NCBI GenBank assembly: GCA_019279435.1
Contig: JAAALK010000288.1
Location: 55,045,624 to 55,109,623 of the forward strand
Reading direction: 5' to 3'
Origin: Zizania palustris
Lineage: Eukaryota > Streptophyta > Magnoliopsida > Poales > Poaceae
DNA: 64,000 nucleotides
Shown: positions 19,380 through 31,651 of the stretch, piece by piece
How positions within the stretch are numbered: the first letter of the stretch is position 1
How the letters are laid out: each line of letters begins with the position of its first letter
Notes under the pieces: generated by a model
The model's database searches: none
What the model saw: only the letters and a program-made list of their open reading frames with translations
What the model was told of the DNA's origin: nothing
Translations under genes and position numbers: made by a program

Positions 19380-21109
19380 ATGGTAAGACCACTTCGACGA
19401 TTAAGGAACTTGAACCTCCAACAAGAAGAGGAGGCATAACCTATTGAGAATGGGTAGGATAACTTAGCGGAGTGTGACAATGGGCATGCCAACTTACCAG
19501 AGCATGACAACGATGAAGACTTACAGGGTCCTCCTGATGTTGATGGCTTATTACCCTGCCTCCCAAGCCAACATCCACGAACCCCAATTAATATAATATG
19601 TGAGTTTCATGTTTTTATTGCATATCCAAATTCAGTATTAACAAAATCTATTTCCTATATGTAGGGCCAAATGGAGAGGTTAGACAAGTTTTAGGGGAGT
19701 TCAGAGTTTCAAATTTAGTGGATTTACAAGGAGGAAAGGTAATTGTAGGGACTGATGAAAATGGCGTCCCAAATGAAAGGTCAGCCTCCATTCTTTGACA
19801 ATACCTTGGACAGATAGCAGAAAAACCATCATTAGCGCATTTACACATTGAAAAATGGGACAATGCTATGTTCAATACTCACAAGAAACAGATAATCAAT
19901 GATGTGGAGGTAAAATTAATGTTCCTAGCTAGTTCAATCAAAAGTACCTCAATTTCCATCCATCTAGTAATAGCTACCTCTACTCTTTATAGGAAAACTT
20001 TCAGTTCCCCTACCAAATGCTAAATCTTACAAGGGACTGGATGCTAAGGACTGTTAACAATAGATGGCGATCCTATAAATCAAAGTTGAAGAAACAATAT
20101 TTCAACCGTGAAGAGAGATCTCTAGATGAAGTCATAAATGGGAAACCAAGCAAAGTGAATGAACTTAAATGGAAAGCCCTCGTTGGATTTTGGTGACGAG
20201 AACCACATAAGAAAGTATGTGCGATAAACTCTAGGATCGCAAAAGAACAGAAAAATACACACACATCTAGGAGAAAAAGCCATGCTAGGCTGAAAAAAGA
20301 TATGGTGAGATATATTCATCCCAAGTTACTTATTATATTCATAATAATCTAATTCAGATCTGCAATGAGCCTCAATTTTCTCTGCTGTGCAGGAAGTTAA
20401 CCACAAAAGGAAGAATAATAGGCTTGAATTATGGGAGGCTGCTCATAAGAAAAAGAATGGCACATACACTACCCACAAAGTGGATGCACTAATGGTACAT
20501 TTTCTGATGCTAAGAATTTATGTTCGATCTGAATTTATGTTTACCATTTTGTGACATGGCACTATTTTTATTTCTATAGAATGTATCATATGAGGAATTA
20601 GAAAAAAGGCAACAAATCAACAATGGTAATCTTTCAGTTCAAGATTTTAATGAGGTGTTCAATGGGATAGTTGCAAAAGAGTTAAAAGCACGAGGGTACT
20701 ATGATGATAAGTACTGGAGTGAAGTTTGAGTGTCCCAAGGTCTAACTTTTGTCACTCAAACTGCGGAAGAAAGAAGGTACCAAGATAAAGTAAATGAAAT
20801 GGAGAATAAGATGCAACGCATGGGTGGTTTCATGAAGCATTGGCTTGATTTCATGTTAAAAAAGTTTCTTGAAGAGGAATTCATCAAGGAAATGGTAGCC
20901 AATCTACATGATGGTGAAGTAAGCATTTGTTTCTTTTTTCATAATGGTAACTACATATTTTTTCTCATTGATAGTCGTGATTAGAAGTAAGCCCTCCCTC
21001 TCTTACTTGTTTTTTTTCAAGGATGAACCTATAGAACTAGAAACTCATACTGATCATAGCCTTGCGCACTCAATTGGTAATGTGCACTCTCCCACAAATG
21101 AAGTGCAGG
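19380..21109 (+). pseudogene. Transposase_24-like (Ptta/En/Spm) multi-exon remnant, copy A
   Basis: Exon-like blocks with GT..AG borders: about 19380-19598, 19664-19907, 19993-20305, 20392-20493, 20581-20919 and 21021-21109. Readable motifs include NLVDLQGGKVIVGTDENG, DWMLRTVNNRWRSYKSKLK, LELWEAAHKKKNGTYTTHKV, VSYEELEKRQQ and VNEMENKMQRMGGFMKHWLD. The array of a DNA-binding-like Trp/Lys block, 'KKNG' helix and C-terminal coiled coil is that of the plant Transposase_24 family found in CACTA (En/Spm) elements and derived host genes. In-frame stops (for example after NLQQEEEA, SASIL, LVGFW and YWSEV) show it is dead. The copia LTR at 21139 cuts off anything downstream. No CACTA terminal repeats are visible. 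Confidence 0.65.
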
Positions 21110-21138
21110 TAATAGATAACCTACTTTATGTCTGATGT

Positions 21139-22638
21139 TGTTGGATCAGAAACGGCGACTAGAGGTGGGTGAATGGGAGCTTTTAAAATTTCAGACTATA
21201 AATAGCCCTCTATTTTTAAAAACAGTCTCCTGTGGAACAGGCTTCGAACACACCCTTCGGAGGTCTAGTTCGGAGGTATTTCACAGCTCTGAAACAAGGC
21301 TTCGCGAGGAGCAAAAGTTCGAAGTCAAGAAGACTTCGCTCCACCCACAAAACCAAAAACTCAACTCTGCTAAGTCAGTGCAGGCTCCACACACTAGGTG
21401 CCTTCAAGCAGACTTCGCACTTCATCCTTCACAAGAGATGACTTCCCTCTGAGGACTTCAATTAGATACTCTGCACTAGCAACTGATACTAGGCTTCGTA
21501 TTCCGAAGGTTAAAATGCACACAACAGATTTTGCTAAGAGAAGAAAGTAGGCTTCGAGCTCACACTACTCAGTGCTTCACTTGTAATAGAGAGGAGTTCC
21601 TCAGTTTACACAGAGCGAACGCACACTAAAAAACACACACTTCGCACACACAGACCTCTCACACACTTCTTCAGAAAAAAATCAGTGCTCAAACTTAACA
21701 CAGAAGGAAGTGCTGCACAGAGGAATCAAAGCATGTAGTGTGACACACAATACAAGTTCAAGCAGTGAAAAAGAACAGAATCAAAACATCATTGCAAGAA
21801 CAGGGAACAAAAAATGAACTCACAGGTATGAATACATGAGTGTGACGGCTAGCACAGGAGTTCGGAGTACCACCCTTCGAAGTCCCTCCTTCGTCCTAGG
21901 CCTACACATGAAGCATTCCATGAGCACTTCGTCGCAGTGTCTCTTCTCGAGTACACTCCTCGATGAACCTCACCCAGACCATACCTTCGATGCATCTCGA
22001 CTTATGAGACCTCCGTCGGGTGAACCTTTGAGTGCCTCCATCCAGAGCACACTTCGAACGCCTTGCCTCATTGCTGAGGACTTTGTCCACCATACTCCGA
22101 AGTCACTCCTTTCGGAGTACCCTTCGAAGTGCCTCGCCTCCGAGGACTTCGTCTCGGGATACCTTCAGCCGGAGCCACGCTCCGCACTCTCTGCCTTCGC
22201 CTAGCGCACCTTGACCCGAGGACCAACCTCGACCCCACGCAGCCTTCATGAACGAGCTCCCCGCTTGCCTGGCAACAAGCCTCCCGCTTGACCCAGGTTC
22301 ACATGCTGCGAACCATCCGTCGCCTCTGAAGCCACCTACGCACCACCGATAGACAGACAAGTGTATCCAGTACCCTGGAGACCTCTCCGGGTAAACAACC
22401 TCCGGTAGACACTCTGGTGTACCGCCCAAAGTACCGAACCCTTCGGTATGACCAAGTCATCGTGTTCTATCGGACCCCTCCGACAGTCACACTTCGCTAC
22501 AACAGCCGCAACAATCAAACCCACCGAACCCTTTGGTGAAACAACCTCCGAACCCCTTCGGAGGGACCCCTTCGAATCCAAAAGGTAAAACCTATCAATC
22601 ACTCATCACACACTCCGAACCCAACCCTTGGTTTCTCA
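21139..22638 (-). repeat. 3' LTR of copia copy A (1,500 bp)
   Basis: Plus-strand ends TGTTGGATCAG and ..GGTTTCTCA match the reverse complement of the C LTR ends (TGAGAAACC..TCCAACA). Dense in cttcgaa/ctccgaa words. Confidence 0.9.
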
Positions 22639-23798
22639 ATCTCCCCTTGATGAGTGCATTGACAACCAAATTCAAGTTCAAAGAAATTTGAAAAATGTCA
22701 GCACACAAGTGACCATAAAACTCAGAAAAGAGCCAAATTATGTCACTTGACAAAAGAATTTCTCTCCCACTTTTCAAAAGAGTAATAGCCCCTTCGGCAC
22801 ATCTCTCCCTTTGCAAGGCATTAATAGTTCAGACTTCCCTTTTTGTGTACTAAAATATCCCTTTGAATATATTTCCCCCCCTTACTGTAGAGAACGCAAG
22901 GATTTCTCCCCCTTTGACAATGCAAGCATCAAGGAGCAGTTAAAAGGTGCAAAGCTTCGAACTGAACAGAAGTACAAAGACATGTAGCACACAAATAGGC
23001 CACACATAATCCAAGTTTTCATGCGCTCCGCTCATTTTAACATGACCTAAAAACAAGATGACTGCATGTGTTTTCATCATTTTGAAATAAAAGCATCACC
23101 ACTTAATCAAGTTAACTAGACAAGTAAAAGCAAAGGCTACGCAAAGCTAGTCAATTTCTACTCTAGACAGACAAGTTCAGTTAAAATGGAGTATTGAAAG
23201 GAATGTTGATTGACAATGAATTTATACTTGCTATTCTTTGCATAATGCCAGGGGTTATTTGTTTGTCTACCTTATACTTTCCAATCAAGCCAAGCCTAGC
23301 TAGGAAAGAAAATCATCAGAAGCTTAAGACAATGATTTTGGCATACACTAAGTCATCCCAGTTCATACCAAAGTGCAATGGTAAGCAGTCTAGAATAAAT
23401 TAGTGCGACAAACAAACCCACCTGAATCTTTTCACTTTTCGCATTTAAATCATGGATTTTCGATTTTGATAAGTGAACAAATTGTTTGAAGAATATCCAT
23501 GAGTAAGTAGTATGATTTTTCAAGTTGCAATTTTTTCCATACAGAGAAAATGATTCTTGCTATCAAGCAGATAAAAGATAGCTAAAGCAGTCCTCCCTAA
23601 ACATGCTAGATTCAAGACTAAGCAGTGATCATGATTTGATTTTGGAAAAGAAAATCATGCGCAAAATGAATCAGACATATTAAATAGAGATGATCTGTCA
23701 TGATTACGTGAATTAAAACAAGGCATATTAGTGCAAGACATGTAAATGCAATTTCACACACAAGAAGCATATGCATATTATTGAAAATGTGCTCCCCC
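22639..23798 (-). other. Copy A 3' noncoding region with polypurine tracts
   Basis: On the coding strand a polypurine tract (tcaaggggagat) abuts the LTR, and further G-rich purine tracts occur as complement at 22766-22773, 22876-22885 and 22907-22915. Several small open frames exist, but none resembles an env-like protein. Confidence 0.65.
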
Positions 23799-26700
23799 TC
23801 ATAGAATGTCGTAAGGGCGACAAACACCAAGTTCCCCACACAAGTAGGCGAAACACGAAGCATCAAGGGGTTTTGTGAAAATATCGACTAGCTGGTGTTG
23901 GGTATCAACATATTGAAGTTCAATATCAACCTTCTCATTGTGATCTCTGAGAAAATGATATCGCACATCAATATGTTTGGTTCTGTAATGCTAAACTGAG
24001 TTGTTTGCAATACAAATAGCACTAGTGTTATCACAGAAAAGTGGAACACTTTTATAATCTAACCCAAAATCCCGCAAGGTGGAAACCATCCACAAAATCT
24101 GAGAGCAACAGCTAGTTGCAGCAACATATTCAGCCTCAGCTGTTGATTGTGCAACACTAGACTATTTGCGGGAAGACCAGCAAACTAGCGAAGTACCCAA
24201 AAAATGACAAGTACCGGAGGTACTTTTCCTATCAATCCCACACGCAGCAAAATCCGCATCGAAATAACCTCGAAGACACAAATAGGAAGAAGAGAATACC
24301 AAATGCCAAAATCAAAGGGTATGCTTGAGATACCTAAAAATGCGCTTTACTGCTTGGTGGTGCGAAGCACGTGGCGAAGCCTGAAAATAAGCGCACAGAC
24401 ACACAACGAAGTGTATGTTTGGCCTCATAGCCATCAAGTAGAGGAGTGAGCCGTTCATGCTCTGAAAGTCCTTCTGATCCACGGATTCTCCATCCTCACC
24501 GGGATCTAATGCTACCGAAGTAGCCATCAGAGTAGCAAGGAGCTTCGCATCAGCCATGTCGAACTTTTTGAGCAGGTCTTGGTGTACTTTGTTTGATGAA
24601 CGAAAGTACCTTGTTTGCTTTACTTGATTTGCAAACTAAAGAAAAATGTGGCATCTGCAAACTCGGCAGTCAAAGCATGAGAAGAGCCACCAAAGATGAT
24701 ATCATCCACATAAATCTAAACTAGCAGGAAATCTTTGCCATGCTTGAGAGTAAAAAGGGTTTTGTCAACTGACCCCATCATGTACCCACGCTCAAGCAGA
24801 GAAGACCGAAGTCTATCATACCATGCCCGAGGAGCCTGCTTGAGTCCATAAAGAGCCTTATGAAGTTTAAGGACTCTATGGGGGTATCTGGGATTCTCGA
24901 AGCCCGAGGGTTGTTTTACATAGACATCTTCATCTATGAAGCCATTAAGTAATGCAGTTTTGACATCCATTTGATAGAGTTTGAATCCTCCGGATGTCGC
25001 AAAGGCAAGCAAAAAACTAATGGCCTCTAGATGCGCAATTGGTGCAATAGTCTCAGTAAAATCAATCCCTTCTAATTGAGAAAAACTCTGAGCTACAAGT
25101 CTAGCCTTGTTTCTAATTACAGTCCCATCCTCCCCTTGTTTGTTTTTGAAAATCCATTTTGTTCTAATGAAATGAACATTTGGTGGAGGATCAGCTAAAG
25201 TCCATACTTGGTTTCTCTCAAATTTTTCAAGTTCTTCATGCATGGCATTGATCCAACTAGAATCAGAAAGTGCATGACTAACATCTAAGGGCTCAAAAGA
25301 AGCAACAAAAGCGGAATCAATGAAATGAGCATGAGAACGTGTTACCTTTTGATCAAGCTCACCAATGATCTGCTCGGGAGGATGCATCCTTTGAATATGA
25401 TGAGGAACCTCGTGGCGAGATGCAGTCTCCCCCTCAACTTGTGCGTTGGAGTGGTCCAAGATGACCGATGTCGAGGTAGTTGCTTCGGGACCTTGTGCCG
25501 AAGTGGTCGAAGCGGGGTCGACTTCGGGGGTCGATGTCGAGGGTAGTAGGGGTTCATCCTCGAAATCTCTGGGATCTTCATCTTCGAAGATGGTCTGCTC
25601 CATGTCGTGTTCATTTTCCTGTTCAAAAGTATAACTAACAGAGGGGGTTGATTTATTAAAAGTCACATCAAATGACTCGATGACAGTGTTAGTTTCCACA
25701 TTAAAAACACAATAAGAATGACCATGAGTAGTGTATCCCAAAATGATCCCGTCAGACGAACGCGACTCAAATTTGTCCAAATTTCCACGTTTTAGAATGA
25801 AGCAACGACAGCCAAAACCCAAAGATGAGTCACTTTGGGCTGTCTCCCAAAACGTAGTTCATAAGATGTCAAGTTCAAAATTGAGCGCAAGAAGATTCGG
25901 TTTGAGATGTAACATGCAGTATTCATGGCCTGAGCCCAGAATTTTCTAGGAGTCCTGTGCTCATCGAGCATCATCCTAGCCATATCAATCAAAGTGCAGT
26001 TCTTCCTCTCAACAACACCATTCTGTTGAGGAACCCACGGAGCAGAGAATTGATGTTCTATGCCATGCTCCATGCAAAAGTCAATAAAGAGACTATTCTT
26101 GAACTCAGTGCCATTATCAATTCGAATGAATTTTAATGCACTAGGGAGTTCAGTGTAAATTCTCAAAGCCAAGCTCCGAAAGTGTGAAAACACTTCATCC
26201 TTGCTTGCTAGAGAGAAGACCCAAGTGTAGCGAGAGAAATCATCGTCTATGACTAACACATACCACTTGCCGCCTACAGAACTAACCCGAGAAGGACCTA
26301 CAGTGTCCATATGGAGAAGTTCTCTGGATTGTTCAGTCATCACCATGGTGACTGGCGAGTGCGAAGCAGCAATCATCTTTCCTTGTCGACATGGAGTGCA
26401 AACCAAATTCTTCTCAAACATGAGCTTGGGCAATCCTCGGATCAGACCTAGGGCACTCAGACAAGCGAGAAACTCAAAGCTCATATGCCCTAGTCTCCTA
26501 TGCCACTTCCAAAGCTCAGAAGATGAATGTGCAACAAAACAGTGAGAAGAACCAGATGACTCAGAAAAATCGGCTCCAAAAACTCTCCCAACTCTAAAGA
26601 TCATACAAACTATAGCGCCATTACAATTGAGTACTTGCGAAGTATCGCGATGGAATCGCACTTCGACGCCCTCATCAAGCAGTTGAGATACAAAAGCAAA

Positions 26701-26924
26701 TTGTATCCCAAGTTTTCAACCAAAGCAACATCTTTGAGAGGGAAATTTGAATTGATTCTTACCACACCTTTACCTTTCACTCTACTCCTTCGATTGTTAC
26801 CGAAGGTGATATGTTCCTTTTGCTTGGTTGTGGTGAGGCTGGAGAAACATGCTGCATCTCCGGTCATATGGCACGAACAACAAGAGTCCATGATCCACGT
26901 GCCCTCCAAGCCTTGGTCTGGCGC
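23799..26924 (-). pseudogene. Copy A pol: protease, integrase, RT, RNase H
   Basis: Protease motif MDSCCSCHMTGD (26880 area; Gly-to-Cys in DSGCS), GAG-pre-integrase WHRRLGHMS..CTPCRQGK, integrase Asp (HMDTVGPS, IDNGTEF) and Glu (QQNGVVERKN). A 1-nt deletion near 25805 comes between integrase and FGCRCF. RT has KWIFKNKQGEDG, MDVKTALLNGF and YGLKQAPRAWYDRL, with a TAG just before IYVDD (24716). A 39-nt in-frame deletion near 24650 is specific to this copy. RNase H has CDNTSAICIANN, with a copy-specific TAG at 23991-23993, and another TAG in RK(Q)SSV. Ends PYDIL. Inactive. Confidence 0.9.
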
Positions 26925-29385
26925 CTACACATGATAAGAGAATCTCGATCACTCAGTGTTGGGGTGAGTGAAAATATGATGAGGCATCCAGCACTGAGTG
27001 ATACGAGCAGTAGGCATAGTGAAAGTAGACTGTCTACGCACAGGAATAATAGAATGATGCAACGTGCGAGGTCTACCTACATGATGTGACACAAATATAT
27101 GACGAGGTCTCCTAACCTATCGAGGCACAAAGCCACTCATGCGAGGTCTACCACCATACAGAACATGGTGAACACCTCGAGGGGAGAAACCTCTCCAGGG
27201 AGCCTCAAAAACATGACGTGAGTGAAACTCAGACTCATGCATATCTAGAGATGGGTAATGCATGTATTGAAAACCCATCACCTGAGAATGTCGCTCATCC
27301 TTGATGCGACGAAAACAGAACCCAACCAAATGACCTGCCCACTAATAATAGGAACAATGAAACACTCTCCTAGGGGCACTCTCATTGGTCATAGGAGCAA
27401 TCCTTACAGGCTCCTTGGGCTTCTGCTGATGGTTTTTCTTGAGTGGAGGAGGCAGCTTTTTCTTGTGATGAGGAGTGGTTTTCTTTGGAGTTGGGTAGGC
27501 TTTTTGGCTGATGGAGTGTCTAACTGGGCTCTTTCTTTCTCTAAGGTAGTGGGTGAGGTAAAAAAAGTTTTGTTCTCACTATCTGAAGGAATCCCCTCAA
27601 AACACAAACCCAGAGCTAACCCTGCCTTGTCAGCACACATCTTGGTCTTGGCCAAGAGCAAGTCCATCCTACCCTTTCCCTCAGTGCATTTGTTAACCAC
27701 AGAAAGAAGGTATTCATTTTTAGTTATGAGGTGTTCAGCTTGCTCTCTAACAGTGCCTAGCTGGTCCTTAAGGGTTATGCAAGTGTCACACATAGGTTGC
27801 ACATCCTTAGAACTACCAGCCCTCTCCAATCCAGCCTCTAAATCATGAACAAGCTTATCACGTAAATCAATTCTCTCACGTAATAATCAATATTTCATGC
27901 ATTCATTATATCTTAAGGATTAGAATCAACCATCAAAAGTTGCTTCTATGCAGTCTCAAGCTCAAAAAGAGTTTGAGCATGTACAAAACGCAACTGAGTA
28001 AGCTCACCCATGACAACAGTGCAAGATTCACATTCAACATCATTAACCCTAGACTTAAGCATGACATAATCAATAGAAATAGATTCTAGCCTAAGTCTAA
28101 GGTCCTTTCTATCTCTAGCGGCTTGCACAAGTAATCTATCCTGACCAAGAACTACTTCATTCAGTTCATCTATCTTAATTGAAAGCTGGTCATAGGATAG
28201 AGGTACCTCAGATGAGTCAAGCTCATCACCGCTGTGATCGCTGTCGGCCATGAAGCAGAGGCCAATGGAATCTCGTCCCTTCTTATCCTTCTTCTCCTCC
28301 TTTCTTGGGGATTCTTCCTCATCAGAGCTCGACTCATCAGTTGAGGAAGTGTCGATGTCACTGAGAGCAGCAACAAAGGCTCTAGAAGCGGCCTTGGCTA
28401 CCCTCTTAGCCACCTTGCCACGCTTGCCATTCACAAAGGGTTTCCTCTCCTTTTTGTGGTATTTGGGGCGCTCACTCTAATCTCTCCTCTTGAGCTTAGG
28501 ACAATTGGCCTTGATATGAGAAGTGTCTCCACACTCAAAACAACCACTAAAACCACTTCTCCTCTGATATCGTCTCTCATGGTGAAAACGGATGAACCTT
28601 CTGGCAATGAGAGCAAGCTCTTCATCATCCAGAGTATCCACCTGCTCCTTAGTGACGGAGACCAGGGAGGATAAAGCAAAACCACCTGCAAGTACACAAG
28701 TACCAGAAGTGCTTGGTTCTGTAGTGGTGCCACGGCTAGAGACAGAAACCAGTGCCAATGGCTGTGGTAAAGAGTTTATGTGCCCTGCAAGAGATGCCTT
28801 GGCAATCTGTGTGGACTTTAGCTTGCTGAAGAGCTCATCACAGGTCAATGTGTCATATCATGTGGACTCCTCAATGCTGGATATCTTCACTTCCCATATG
28901 CTACGATCAAGGCCATAGAGAAGCTTGATAGCCCTATCATGGTCATTGTAAGAAAGCGTCCCGTTGAACCGCAAGTTACTCACTATAGCATCAAAGCGAG
29001 AAAACATGGCATCTATAGATTCACCAGGCGCTTGCACAAACAGCTGATACTGTTGATTGTACGTGCTTTGGTGCCTAGCCTTAATCTGTGTAGAGCCCTC
29101 ATAAAAAATTGTGAGTGTAGTCCAAATCTCCCTAGCTGTCCTTAGGTACTGAACCCTATCAAACTCGCTCTGACTCAAACCAATGGACAATATGTTTCTA
29201 GCCTTGGAGTTAGAGTTATACTGATCTTTTTCTGTTTGAGATGTGCGGGTTTCAGGGATGGAGTATTGCGAGTCCACAATCTCCCAAATTGCATTTCCTT
29301 GGCTTAGAAAGTAAGCCTCCATGTGCACCTTCTAGTATGCAAAATTAGTCCCATCGAACAGAGGTATTTTACTAATTCTGTCCAT
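26925..29385 (-). pseudogene. Copy A gag, ending in UAG shared with the C element
   Basis: Starts MDRISKIPLFDGTNFAY, then a TAG where C has Trp. UBN2-like capsid region follows (MEAYFLSQGNAIWEIVDS, YDHDRAIKLLYGLD-like). First zinc knuckle CFECGDTSHIKANC, acidic/Lys stretch SSDEEESPRKEEKKDKKGRD, long coiled-coil region, second knuckle region ending GFCFRRIKDER, then Arg/Gly/Ser-rich tail. The reading ends with TAG at 26925-26927 immediately before the protease frame, same position as in C and B. Several other breaks (stops near 28437, 27830 and 27400). Confidence 0.87.
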
Positions 29386-29435
29386 GTCGCCAAAGGATCA
29401 CAAAACCGGTTAAGATCAACTGGTGATCTTAACCC

Positions 29436-29447
29436 GCTCTGATACCA
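29436..29447 (-). other. Copy A primer binding site (initiator Met tRNA)
   Basis: The minus strand reads TGGTATCAGAGC, complementary to the 3' end of initiator tRNA-Met, 2 nt inside the LTR. Confidence 0.88.
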
Positions 29448-29449
29448 AT

Positions 29450-30150
29450 TGTTGGACCGGAAACGGTGACCAGAGGGGGTGAATGGGAGCTTTTATAATT
29501 TAAGACTATAAATAGCCTTCTATTTTAAAAAATAGTCTCCTGTGAAATAGGCTTCGAACACACACTTCGGAGGTCTGGTTTGGAGGTATTTCATAGCTCT
29601 GAAACCAGGCTTTTTGAGGAGCAAAAGTTCAAAGTCAAGAAGACTTCGCTCCACCCACAAAACCAAAAACTCAACTCTGCTAAGTCAGTGCAGGATCCGT
29701 ACACTGGGTGCCTTCGAGCAGACTACGCACTTTATCCTTCGCAAGAGATGACTTCCCTCTAAGGACTTCGGTCAGATACTCTACACTAGCAACTGGTACT
29801 AGGCTTTGTATTCCGAAGGTCAAAATGCACACAACAGATTTTGCTAAGAGAAGAAAGCAGGCTTCGAGCACACACTACTTAGTGTTTCGCTTGTAATAGT
29901 GAGGAGTTGCCTCAGTTTACACAGAGCGAACGCACACCAAAAAACACACACTTCGTACGCACAGACCTCTCACACACTTCTTCATAAAAGAATCGATGCT
30001 CAAACTTAACACAGAAGGAAATGGTGCACAGAGGAATCAAAGCATGTAGTGTGACGTAGAATACAAGTTCAAGCAATGAAAGAAGAACATAATCAAAACT
30101 TCATTGCAAGAACAAGGAACACAAAATTAACTCACATGTATGAATACTCA
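29450..30150 (-). repeat. Truncated 5' LTR of copia copy A
   Basis: Matches 21139-21840 (about 700 of 1,500 bp), then switches at about 30150 (..gaatactcat/aagttgaac..) to gypsy RT sequence. The outer 800 bp, which would hold the promoter on this strand, are missing. Confidence 0.85.
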
Positions 30151-30960
30151 TAAGTTGAACATCTATTAGCGGCAGGTTTCATTAGGCCATGCAGGTACGC
30201 AGAATGGGTCACTAACATTGTGCCTGTCGAAAAGAAGGGGAGTGACAAGATCCGCATCTGCGTCAACTTCAGGGATTTGAACAAAGCCACTCCGAAAGAC
30301 GAGTATCCCATGACAATATCCGACATGTTGATCAACGATGCCTCGGGACACAAGGTACTAAGTTTTCTTGATGGCAACGCTGGTTATAATCAAATCTTTA
30401 TGGCCGAAGAGGACGTTTTTAGAACGGCCTTTCGCTGCCCAGGTTTTGTTGGCTTGTTTGAGTGGGTAGTAATGACATTTGGTTTAAAGAATGTTGGCGC
30501 CACATACCAACGTGCCATGAACTTAATCTTTCATGACTTGCTAGGAGTTATGTTAAACGTTTATATAGATGATGTTGTGGTCATATCGGACGCTATGGAG
30601 AACCACCTCGCTGATTTGAGAGTTGCTTTCAAAAGAATGCGCTAGTATGTCTTAAAAATGAACCCGCTCAAGTGTGCTTTTGGCGTGTCGGCGGGTAAGT
30701 TCTTGGGATTCATGATTCATGAAAGAAGCATTGAAATTGATCCTAAGAGGCTTGAGAAAATTAGAGGATGTGTAGCCCCGACATGTAAGAAAGATGTGCA
30801 GAAACTACTAGGCAAGGCTAATTATTTGCGACGCTTTATATCTAACTTGTCTAGCAAAATAGATGCTTTCGTCCCGATACTCCGGTTAAAAAATGAAGCC
30901 GAGTTCACTTGGGGGCAAGCCAGCAACGCGCCTTTGAGAAAATCAAAGAGTGTTTATTGA
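30151..30960 (+). pseudogene. D1 reverse transcriptase, 5'-truncated
   Basis: First readable residues LLAAGFIRPCRYAEWV, then VPVEKKGSDKIRICVNF, FLDGNAGYNQIFM, FGLKNVGATYQRA and YIDDVVVI. A TAG at 30643-30645 occurs where E1 has Gln (RMRQY). After MNPLKCAFGVS the frame continues until a one-G deletion (5 G here, 6 in copy D2) near 30912 shifts it. YIDD is intact, but the domain lacks its beginning. Confidence 0.88.
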
Positions 30961-31651
30961 CGCCGCCAGTAGTAAGGGCGCCGAAGGCCGAGATTCTGTT
31001 TTGGCTTTATATTGCGACGGAGGAGAGTGTGATTGGAGCCGTATTGACTCAAGACATTGAAGGAAGAGAGTACATCATCACCTTCTTGAGTCGTCGACTT
31101 CTGGATGCCGAGACAAGGTACGTGTTGGTGGAGCGTTTATGTTTATCCCTCAATTATGCATGTACCAAATTGCGTCACTATCTTCTCCCTAGCACATGTG
31201 TTGTCACTTGCCAAACGGATGGCATAAAGTACATGTTGCAAAAGCCAATTATAAGTGGTAGAATCGGCAAGTGGGCGTATGCGTTAATTGAATATGATTT
31301 GGCTTATGAACCGTTGAGAGCTATGAAAGGCCAAGTCGTTGCTAATTTTATAGTAGATCACCACGTAGACGTCAATTGGGGAGATGAAGTCGCTTTGATT
31401 GAAGTATTACCATGGAAACTTTATTTCAATGGTTCGACTTGCAAAAATGGCCAAGGTATTAGAGTGGTGCTCGTATCATCAAGTGGTATGCACTTTGAGA
31501 CCTCGGCCCATCTAGATTTTCATTCAACTAATAATCAAGCCAAATATGAGGCCATGTTGCTAGGTCTTGAGTTGTTAAACTCTATGGGTGTGAAATATGT
31601 TCGTGCATATGGCGATTCTTTATTAGTTGTGCAACAAGTAGACAAGCTTGC
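30909..31651 (+). pseudogene. D1 RT connection and RNase H, interrupted by C
   Basis: GASQQRAFEKIKECL, then YFNGSTCKNGQ (first acidic residue region, FNGS rather than FDGS), STNNQAKYEAM (Lys where the catalytic Glu neighbour is AEYEA in E1) and YGDSLLVVQQV. Coding continues at 42454 after the insertion of C; the open frame runs a few codons into the LTR of C (to 31694). FDGS-to-FNGS and AEYEA-to-AKYEA replace two acidic residues, so this RNase H was already impaired before the insertion. Confidence 0.87.
31647..31651 (+). repeat. Target site duplication of Sirevirus C, left
   Basis: cttgc, repeated at 42449-42453; single copy cttgc at the empty site 61392-61396. Confidence 0.95.

Larger units (their letters stand above)
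21139..30150 (-). mobile_element. Sirevirus-type copia element, copy A
   Basis: Minus-strand element with complete left (3') LTR, long 3' noncoding region, pol, gag, Met-tRNA primer site, and right (5') LTR cut at about 30150, where gypsy D1 begins mid-RT. Order gag-protease-integrase-RT-RNase H is the Ty1/copia order. It has many stops and frameshifts, most shared with copy B (50840-59894). It is closely related to Sirevirus C. Confidence 0.92.

Noticed and set aside
27258..27848. 196-codon plus-strand frame
   Set aside because: Antisense shadow of the copy A gag coiled-coil region; the same occurs at 57217-57591.
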